From Athripsodes cinereus (Eukaryota > Arthropoda > Insecta > Trichoptera > Leptoceridae), in assembly GCA_947579605.1 (NCBI GenBank), contig OX388305.1, forward strand, positions 37,833,542 to 37,897,541: a stretch of DNA of 64,000 bases, in the 5' to 3' direction. Position numbers and translations under genes: made by a program. Below, piece by piece: positions 1-9,000 of this stretch (its first letter is position 1; each line of letters starts with the position of its first letter). Under the pieces are notes generated by a model that was given only the letters and a program-made list of their open reading frames with translations, had not been told where the DNA came from and ran no database searches.

Positions 1-108
1 AGAATATTTTCGTGGCGCAATAAAATTTTCTTAGATAATATATATGTATAATATCAGTAAAATTACGTTCCCATTAATTTTTCTTCTATTAATTTGTAAA
101 ACAAGCGG

Positions 109-231
109 AGGTGGCGCGAGGTTGTGAAGCAAGACATGAGAGACTGCGGAGCTTCCCCGGAGGACGCACAGAATAGAGCCGAGTGGCGGCGAAAGACAAA
201 AATGGCAGACCCCACCATCATGTGGGATTAA
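109..231 (+). pseudogene. C-terminal relic of a non-LTR retrotransposon ORF
   Basis: One open frame runs from RWREVV through a DAQNRAEWRRK stretch to TAA at 229-231. The pattern (basic, then D-R-x-x-W-R-R, then ADPT near the stop) is typical of the extreme C-terminus of RTE-like LINE polyproteins in insects. Everything 5' of it is gone. A short GA tract (243-257) follows. Confidence 0.55.
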
Positions 232-1023
232 TAATTGCCCAGGGAGAGAGAGAGAGAATTTGTAAAACAACGTACTTATACCAGGTAATATAAAAATATT
301 ATCCACCATTTATATTTTATACTTAATCAAATTCACTCCACGAAGCATAAAGTGTTTGCAATAAATTGGCAGCTAGAGGTTGCTTAAATAAAATGTTTCA
401 CAAACAGCTTTTCCCGGATTAAAATATGAATTAGAGTGTACATGTGACATACCTACCCAGATAGCTATATAACTACTCACTTTTAGACCTATTTGAAACT
501 CTTCGCGTATTAAGACTCTTTTAAAGGTACACTGGTGATCATACAACTGCATAATAGCTGTCAGTGATACTTAAACAGGTTAGGCTGTTTAAGAGCTGCA
601 TTAAGGCTGATTAAGACCGACAAAAAATACTCTATTCAGCTTTCAACATTTTCTAATGCCTTAATCGTAATAAGGACTGTTTACTTCCTTATATCAGAGG
701 TAGGTACCACTGATAGTATTGGACGCCTTCAATAAATATAAAATGTCCAATGAACATCAAGGGATACATGAAATCGGCTACTCGGATTGCACCCTTACCT
801 CACACCCGGATATTTCAGGAGTCACAGACTCCTATTTATCCTGTTTATCCATACGTTCAAATTAAAATTGTCTGAATGATCGGCCGGCTAAAGCCGTCAT
901 CGTGGGAATCATTTATACGCTAGAACAATATCTACACGTGAATTCTCACTGTGTTTTATAAGAATGAATTTCGAAGCCTTCAGTATGTCTCCTGGTAGAA
1001 TTGGACAAAGCACATCTTGAGAT
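232..1023. other. Intergenic stretch, no gene seen
   Basis: Apart from the GA tract I see no open frame with protein character, no clear terminal repeats and no match to the other repeats of this window. Confidence 0.5.
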
Positions 1024-1325
1024 ACACTGAAAAAACAAATGGATTTTATCATCTCATTCCAAGAATTTTTACTCTCTCAAACAATTCAAGAGACTATTGC
1101 CTTGTGTTAAGAATATTTCCTTGAATTAAGTAAATCAGCTCTCTCCAATGAAAAAAATATTTTTCTCATTTCAATAAACATTGTTTCTTGCTGTAAGAAT
1201 TTTTTTCTCGTTCTGAGTAATACGAATATCTTGGATTAAGTAAAAACACAAAACTTTGATTGAAGAAAACGTTTTGTTGATTCAAAAAAATATATTCTCA
1301 AATGAAGAATCAAGTGTAAATTAAT
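1024..1325. repeat. Left array of degenerate AT-rich repeats flanking the SAM-like gene
   Basis: The stretch starts with tACACTGAAAAAA and carries repeated near-palindromes such as CTTGAATTAAG and CTTGGATTAAG, separated by A/T runs and TTCTC boxes. The same words recur in the array at 4130-4650, whose outer end reads ACACAGAAAGAAA on the opposite strand. The two arrays bracket the gene at 1576-3065. Confidence 0.5.
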
Positions 1326-1575
1326 TTTGTGTATTCTCTCCATGAAAACGGGTAACCCCAGAATGTTTAGCGATTTCGTACGAACATATACGATTGCTTT
1401 ATTCGGTTTTTAAAGATACATTTCGGGAATCATCGTGTTATTAATCTCGAGTTTTTGTTCTATCAGGATCAAGTAATTGTGATCAATCGTGGCGTTGGAA
1501 GTACCTATACGTATTTGAATATTCGTTTTTTTAGTGCTGTTATTTCGGTGTTAGTTAAGTTTTGTAAAAGGAAGA

Positions 1576-3065
1576 ATGGATAATAATAATATGTTTAGTC
1601 CGAGTGACGAAGAGTTTTATGTTTATTTAAAAGCTTCAGTGTCGGAACAGATAGCACAAAAATTTATCGGTGAGTACCTATAACATTGTTTATCATTTTA
1701 CATTTTAACATCCAGCGCTGTTATGACATAATCATGACAAAATAAGTTTAAGATAAGTTTGTATACTGGCGGGTGCTATAGTTTTATATTGCTGCATTGT
1801 ATAGTTATGTGTATGTGTGTGTGTGATAAGTAAATGTAACTGCGTTTGAAATAATTGTTGTATTGCATCGAACTAAATATGATTTTTGTATATGTTTAAT
1901 GGCCTTGTGCCGTATATGTTGTTAAATAAATAAATAAATAAATAAATAAAATCGCAAATGTCACATTTAAACTGCCCCAGATTTACAAAGTCGTTACTGG
2001 ACATAAAAACAGGGATATTTTTTATTCCAACTAAACAAAATCTACTCAGTGAGTGTGGACAAATTGCATCATAGTTAAACAATCAATCCCTAGTATGAAT
2101 TATATTTATTTTTTACAATAATTCCTTTTTTCATACAATCTTAAATTTTATTTTTATTATATTATTTTAGACAATAAAATTGATATACCTAACACAATTA
2201 ACGAAGATAATTGATAGTCCTCAATATTTGGCCGAATTGTGTCCAGTATTAGGAGAACGAATACGGTTGGAGAAGTGTATTAAGGAATTTTTAGAAGCTC
2301 AAGTCAGTAATTTTTCAATTTAATAATGTTTCATTGTGGTTATATACTTAATGTTATAAATTTGAAATAATTTATGAACTTTATTTTGATGCAGATATGA
2401 ACCTACTTATATATTCATAAATGGGAAAATGTACTTAAATTAATAAATCTTTTTTGAAATGAAAAGAACGATGAATTGATTTTTTTATTTTGAAAATTTA
2501 ATAATTTTGTAATTTGTTTTACAGACTCCAACTGAGATAATTTCAGATGCATCAACTTCTGAATTACAAAAGGTTGAAATACAGGAAGTGGAGTTTGTAA
2601 ATTCAGTGGATGATGACTACTTTTCAACTAAAATACGAAACGATTTTCAAGATTTTGACCTGAAAACTCTTTTACAGACGTCTCCGTTGGGCAAGAGCAT
2701 TTTAAATTTTTATAAAACCAATGGACAATTAGATACACGAAAGAGAAACCAGCTGACGGATATAATTATCCGTCACTTGTTTAGTTTCATTGTCAATAAG
2801 TATGTTTACATAGATATATTTATTTGATTTGATACAAGACACCAATAGAAAACTACATATCTGTACAGAAATGATTCTCGTTAATTGTTTTATTTTATAT
2901 TCTTTAAAAATATATTATATTTATCTTATAAACATGTAACCATCTAAAGGATTATTTTATTGTTTCAGCTGTATAACAAATGATGAATATACAATCATCA
3001 CTGCAAAAATCATAGGACTATTTCCCAAAGAAGGGTTGCCTTCGTTACCTGTCCATGAAACGTAA
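1576..3065 (+). pseudogene. SAM-domain-like protein gene, four exons, one frameshift
   Basis: Exons are 1576-1669, 2171-2302, 2525-2799 and 2969-3065, all with GT-AG borders. Exon 1 gives a 31-residue acidic start (MDNNNMFSPSDEEF). Exon 2 begins DNKIDIP and later reads LAELCPVLGERIRLEKC, the spacing of a SAM-like helix bundle, but the two halves lie in different frames and TGA/TAG (2212-2217) interrupt the first. Exons 3 and 4 join in phase and give GKSILNFY, RNQLTDIIIRHL and ITAKIIGLFPKE, a conserved block found C-terminal to SAM domains in multi-copy insect genes of unknown function. Splice phases fit everywhere except the single shift in exon 2, so this is either a recent pseudogene or a sequencing indel. 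No alternative GT or AG nearby repairs the frame. Family recalled from memory; function not known. Confidence 0.6.
1885..1951 (+). repeat. LINE 3' tail ending in (AAAT)n
   Basis: The words 'ggccttgtgccgtatatgtt' followed by an (aaat) run are a retrotransposon 3' end with a simple-sequence tail. It sits inside intron 1 of the SAM-like gene. Related tails occur at 25140-25222 and 39725-39797. Confidence 0.5.
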
Positions 3066-3179
3066 CGAAGGCATTCATTCGAATATTGCTCCGAATTGTC
3101 GCCAAAAGCTTTAAAATTTTTGCTTGATGATTGATTTTCGTATCCGGCTGTGACTAAGCCACATTTAAACATATTTACA

Positions 3180-3690
3180 TCATTGAGGGGATTCAAAGCT
3201 TCAAAGCACATTCCGATCAATCCATTTTGAAAATATAACCCTGGACCGTAGATTAACCGCACTTTGCGATAGACTACTGGCAAACTTTTCGACAATCTAC
3301 CTACATGTATCGTGTAATTATGCCTTATTGTTGCGGTAATAGTCGAAAATTCGTTTGTAGTCGATCGCCAAATGCGGTTTGTCTACGGGGTCCTGTCCTT
3401 TTTATTTTTGCATTTTTGTTAATTTAATTGTCCTTATATAAATTGTATATAATGTCTCATTTTTATGTAGCACGAAGAAGACAAACTCTGTGTTCATTAC
3501 ACACAGTCAGTCCACTGGCTACTCCACTTGTGGGAAATGCCACGATGGTATGTATGAATGAATAAACATGTTTTTGTTGTCATAAATATATTTATAAATT
3601 ATTTATTACAGAAAAAATAAAAAGGACTACGGTAAATTTTCAAAATGGATTGATTCGGCTTTGCTTTAAGTCCCCTCAATTTTTTTTTAG
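3180..3690. repeat. Imperfect inverted repeat with interrupted right arm
   Basis: The reverse complement of 3190-3300 matches 3338-3395 and again 3630-3680. The right arm is split by about 230 bp that include a copy of the 'GGCTACTCCACTTGTGGG' repeat core (3517-3545). Both arms can be read as the same peptide pattern (VVxRxxRxxYG ... FQNGLI). Confidence 0.5.
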
Positions 3691-3821
3691 TTAATATTAT
3701 TTTATACACAACACACTGTTCCCTTTTGATTTATTTTGTTTGATATTTTGATCTTGTTACCTACTTATATTGATTTAAATAAACTGAAAAACTAAAAATT
3801 CTTTTTTTTAACAGACTCCTT

Positions 3822-4126
3822 AAGGTCTTGATAAAAAACTTTTTAGTTTCTTGGTTATAATAAATATTTTTTTTGATGTATAAATATTTATATTTCATTT
3901 ATAAAGGTGACTATATATTATAATTGTGCAAAGTTGTCATTTTTTTTAATTACTATCTTTAAATATTCACAATATTTTAATTATGTAATTGTTAATAAAA
4001 AAAATGACAACTTTGCATGATAGTATGTAGCCACCTTTATAAGTGAAAAAAAAATATTCTTACATCAAAAAATATATATATATTATGACCAAGAAACTTA
4101 AAGTTTTTGATAAAGACGCTTGACAT
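3822..4126. mobile_element. Palindromic MITE
   Basis: Arms of about 130 nt pair along their whole length: 'cttgataaaaaacttttta' at the left meets its complement near 4110-4125, and 'gcaaagttgtcatttttt' (3930s) meets 'aaaaaatgacaactttgc' (4000-4017). The loop is about 45 nt. No coding capacity. Confidence 0.65.
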
Positions 4127-4129
4127 ATT

Positions 4130-4650
4130 GAGTTAAGATATGTCTATCTCATTATAAGCATATTGAAATTTCATTCTGAGAAACTAAATTCTTCGATTGA
4201 GAAAATATTTTATTGTTCTGAGAATTTAAAATATTCTACAAAGTAAAAGTATTCTTAGTTTAAGAAAATAGTTACTTGTTTTGAAAATTAAGCTTCTTTC
4301 ATGGAGATAATGTATTCTTTACATTGAAGAAACAGAAGCTTGTTTTGAGAAATTTCATTTCTTCCACAAAAAAAAATGTCTTCTTGGGTTGAGAATATGA
4401 TGTTTACTCGTTTTGAGAATTTTAATTTCTTGAACGAAAATTTGTTCTAATATTTTTGAGAATTTTAACTCTTCGATAACGATATATCCTCTTGAATTAA
4501 GAAAAAAATACTTGTTTTAAGAATTACAATTTTTGCACGAAGATGAAAATCTTCTTAGATTGAGAAAATATTTTTTTCGTTATATATAAAATTTTGATTT
4601 CTTAACTCAAAGCAAATCCTCTTGACTCAATATATTTTTTCTTTCTGTGT
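4130..4650. repeat. Right array of degenerate AT-rich repeats flanking the SAM-like gene
   Basis: About seven degenerate units of roughly 70 bp carry CTTGRRTTGAGAA and TTTTGAGAATTT words. The outer end (4638-4650) matches the outer end of the 1024-1325 array in inverted orientation. Confidence 0.5.
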
Positions 4651-5069
4651 AAGGATGGGTTGCGGATTCATGTCCCATCCGGGACACTACCAAATAAAGC
4701 AACATTGTCTTTTCTAAGCCTTATATTATGATGGTTTCATGTGCAAAATTTACAGAGTTAGGTGGGCCTCAGAAAAAGCGTAAACTAAGGTCACAAAGGT
4801 TTATTTATTAAGTTAATAAAGTGATAAAAACAAAAAAAAAATCATAAATTAAAAATACTTAAGGTGTGGTAGAAGGTGAGGTAGTTTTAATACAAAAAAC
4901 TAAATTATAATTCAAATATCATATAATTGAAATATATTAACAATATATAGCTATTAATTACATATTTATGATGAATGATTGATCATAATACATATGAAAT
5001 AATAGATTTGTTTAGCACTCACAAAAGAAGATAAAGCAATGTTGGTGTTGAGAATCGACAGAGAATCCG

Positions 5070-5175
5070 GAAAGTCTTGGTCACACAGGATGCACGATCT
5101 GGTGTAGGGACAGAAGATGATAGCGTTCTACATTTGGTCGGAAGATGCCAAAGATTCAATGTCTTGCGGTAACTA
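5070..5175 (+). pseudogene. Possible LINE C-terminal knuckle relic
   Basis: One frame reads GTEDDSVLHLVGRCQRF before a stop. This resembles the H-x4-C end of the zinc knuckle that closes R1/Jockey-type retrotransposon ORFs, with the first cysteines lost. Around it, 4650-5930 shows no other feature. Confidence 0.3.
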
Positions 5176-5933
5176 ATATTCTAACCAATCAACTTTTTTA
5201 ATAACCTGATCAGTTTTACTATTCCGTTATGAATGCCTGATTGTTGCCACACGTACCTAATCATTTTTTTTTTTGTTAAATAAGATAGAAGAGTATCTGC
5301 ACAACGGTGGGGAAAAAACGGGCACATACATATTTCTGCAGTTGAATTTAACTATAGATATAATATTTTCATATTTCCGTAAGGTTTTTTAACTCCAAAT
5401 ATAAGCCATTAGTCCATTTCAGCTGAAATAAAATTTAATATGAAATCATATTGAAAACACCTCTTATCGTCTGTAGTTTGTTTACTAATATTACAAAATT
5501 TAAAATAAAATAACACAGTTATGCTTCCACTTAGATATTTCAAATCTAAACATTTTCTCCTATACTTGTAGATATCTTCAGGGAAAATAAAATTTATTTT
5601 TACTGTAAACAATCAAACTCTTGTATTGTTTCCATTATATTTTTTGTTTATGAATAAAGAAACATCCCTTAACTTAAGCTTGTGGATTTATTACATAAGA
5701 TAATTATTACATACATTAAACATTTGAGATTGCTTGCGTAAATATACATAAATGTACTTATTTTCAAGACAAAAATGAAGGGAATGTAAATAAATTAAAA
5801 TCAAGATAAGCTATCTATAGACAAAAGTTTAAAACTGAAACAAGTACAGATATATTCAATTTTTGTAATATAATTTATGTATTTTCACATAAATGTATTA
5901 ATTAGATATTCCACAGGGCTTAATTTTGAGTCC

Positions 5934-5939
5934 TTTATT
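5934..5939 (-). promoter_or_regulatory. Poly(A) signal AATAAA of the first astacin gene
   Basis: TTTATT on the + strand reads AATAAA on the minus strand, about 100 nt beyond the stop codon at 6038-6040. Position is right; usage is unproven. Confidence 0.45.
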
Positions 5940-6037
5940 GTTATGCTTCACTCAATCATTCGTAATACTTGAATTATGTTTTGTACAATTTGTATGTAAT
6001 CTTACCAATAATAAACGGTAAATTAACAAATGATATT

Positions 6038-9000
6038 TTATGGACATTGATACATTCTTCTGATTTTCTGGACATCCCGGTGACTGAAACCATTCCTCTG
6101 TCCTATGACGACATTAGCTTGCTAAAACACACAATAACACATGAATGGAATAATATTTATTTTCAGTAAACTACAAAGGTCTTCTATTTCATATTATAAA
6201 TACTATGGTGAGAATTATTACCAGAGGTGTAATGGTTGGTAACAAATTTCTTGTGAATGCGAAACGATCATAGTGCATTATACTGCCGTAGTCATATGCC
6301 TGATCATAGGGGCTTATTATACTGGCGTTGTATTTCTCGAAGTTAATTAACGCGCCTGAAAAAAGAGAAAAAATAGGACCAATTCTGGAACAAGTACACC
6401 TACTCTACATAATATATTTATTTATTTTATTCTTCACTGTACATTGTTTACAATAATACAAATTTACATAGAAAATATCATTTATACAATTCAATGTACA
6501 GAGGGCGAGTTTATCGCTAAAATGCGATGTCTTCCAACTAATATAATACTAGGTAGGTATATAAATGCAACGGAGTCGAGAATAATATGTCTCCATTGAA
6601 TAAATAATAACACAATACAGTGAAACCTCTCATAACGAGCACTTCTCATAACAATAGTAATTCGCATTACGAGCAAAAAAATGTGAAAAAGTTGCTCCAT
6701 CATTAACGAGCGACATTTCGCATAATGAATTACAGAGAAAGGGTAAGTCCCTATTTCACGACATTCACTTCTGATCTTGTGAGCGGGACGCCGGGACTTC
6801 CGCGCCAGTATTTTTCATTTTCCATTCATTTCCAGTCATTTTCCGTTAGCGTGATGATTAATTTTTTGTCATAAGTTAATATTTTTATTCGTTTTTTTTC
6901 AAATCTAAATTGTATTGCATGTTGTTACACTTTATAAGTAATTTTATTTGAATAAACGCTAATAAAAAAAAACATTGAATATTATTTCGGCGTGGAACGT
7001 ATTATCGTATTTAACATTGTTTTTTTATAGAAAAAAATGTTTCGCTTAACGAGTAAGATTCTGGAACGAATTAAATTCGTTATGAGAGGTTCCACTGTAA
7101 TTCTAATGGGAGACATTCTTTTTATCTTAAACATTCACCATTGTGTAAACCTATGCCTAGTTGTCTTTTTAAATTTTCATGTTTCCCCTCACCTTTGTGG
7201 CTTTGTGGGCATATAATATTATCTACAGAATTATATAAGAGTACATAAATAAACAGTTTCTTATCATCAATAGGTAAGGATTGTAATATAGGACAAAATA
7301 GTAGAAAATTTTACTTACTTGGTTTAATATTTCCTACATTTATTCTGACAAAGCTATCTCTGTCAGTTCTGCTTTGTTCATGAACAATTCCAAGGGCGTG
7401 CATAAACTCATGAATAGGTATGCCTTTTGAGGAGGTACATCCTGGTGTCTGTAAGTTCAGTTGTTGTTGACCTCCTGCAAGCGAAATAAAACAAAATGGA
7501 TTAAAACCGTTCTAGTATATTATTCACAACAATTTACCTAATGGCGAAAATTGAGCAGAAACGTTCTTTTCATTCCGGGTATCGATTACTTCCTCAGTTT
7601 CCATGGAAAAATTCGTGCTTGAACTATATATGGGTTAGTTGGAAGATAAACTTGCTCATTGCACAAAATTATGTATTCAGTAGTAATGTTGTCATGTTTT
7701 TTTTTCTTTGTATAGGTACTAATTTTGAGCAATAAAGATTATTATTATTATATATACCTACCTATACAATATATCAAAAATTACTAAATCTGTGATAAGA
7801 GTTCGTCGGTAGCCTGGGGGTAGAGTCTCGGCCTTGTGAACAAGGGGTCCGGGGTTCGATCCCAGGTGCCGGCAAATTCCCCTTTCACGACACAAGCTTT
7901 TAGCTTACTGTGAATGGTGTATAAGGTTGTATTTGGGTTTATAATAAAACCCAGATAAATATATCTTTAAAAAAATAAAAAAAAAAATGATTCAGAATAA
8001 TTTGGGATGTTGCTCTGGGCTTAAAGAACACTCTCAACCAAGCCTCATGTCTTTTCATTGGTGACAATTAGACTCATGGAATCTTGAGTTTGGTAGCGGA
8101 GTGAATATAAAGTTTCTGCTCGTTTTCCGGAATCAAATCTTAAATCGAAAGATGATCAAAATTCACACGTCTGAACAAGTGAAATAAATTTCCGGTAGGT
8201 ACTCTATTGTGTCAATAATTCATTTGAAATATAATTTGTTTATCGATAAATTAATATTATCTTATAGTCAGTCGTCTGTTTAAACCTCCAAAATGAAGCT
8301 ATTACCTACAGATTAGTGATGTAACGAATGTGTGTATTTTGAAAATACGTATTTTGTAGGTATTTTGTACTTAAATACCATTTCGAAAAAGTATTTAGTA
8401 TTTTGAAATACAAAAATTCCAAAGTATTTGTATTTTGAAAGTATTTTGCACATCTCTGCCGATTGCTTGTGTGGTTGGGACGAGGAAACGCCGGACCATA
8501 GCATCCTAGGATGTCCAATTAGGGATGCCATGGACATTTATTTTAAATTCGAAAACATTGAATACCCAATTGATATTGTCTACCTTATCGGACTGAACTC
8601 TCAACAGGTTAATGACCTTATTTTTTAATGTGTCCAAAAAAATATGATACTCATATAAATATTTTTCGATTTTTCTTGTTGTTTTTCGCTTAATATATTG
8701 TTTGTATAAGGTTAGTATTAGTATACGAATGTGTGATTTTGGATATTCGCGAATGCGAATAGCGAATATTAACTTGCTTAAATTTCTACAATTGTTCAAA
8801 CATTAAAATTTCTACCCCCCCCCCCCCGTCCCAAATTTACAAAATGGTATAGGAATTTTAAATATTTCAAAACTCCTCGGTTTTCTTGAAGAACATTTTC
8901 ATGCAGTACCTTTTTCTACAATGTACCGGGTACCGGAATTACCGATACTTTATTACCAAAATAATATTCGCAAAACATTCGCATATTTTTTTGCGAATAC

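Noticed and set aside
2957..3295. 112-codon minus-strand frame over the SAM-like gene's last exon
   Set aside because: Its first half is the antisense of exon 4, which has good splice support, and the rest lies in an inverted repeat. Kept only as a finding about the repeat.
7800..7880. Possible tRNA gene
   Set aside because: Box A and B are present, but no cloverleaf with a proper anticodon stem is evident and the same body and A-rich tail recur at 11608 and 27560, so it is a SINE.
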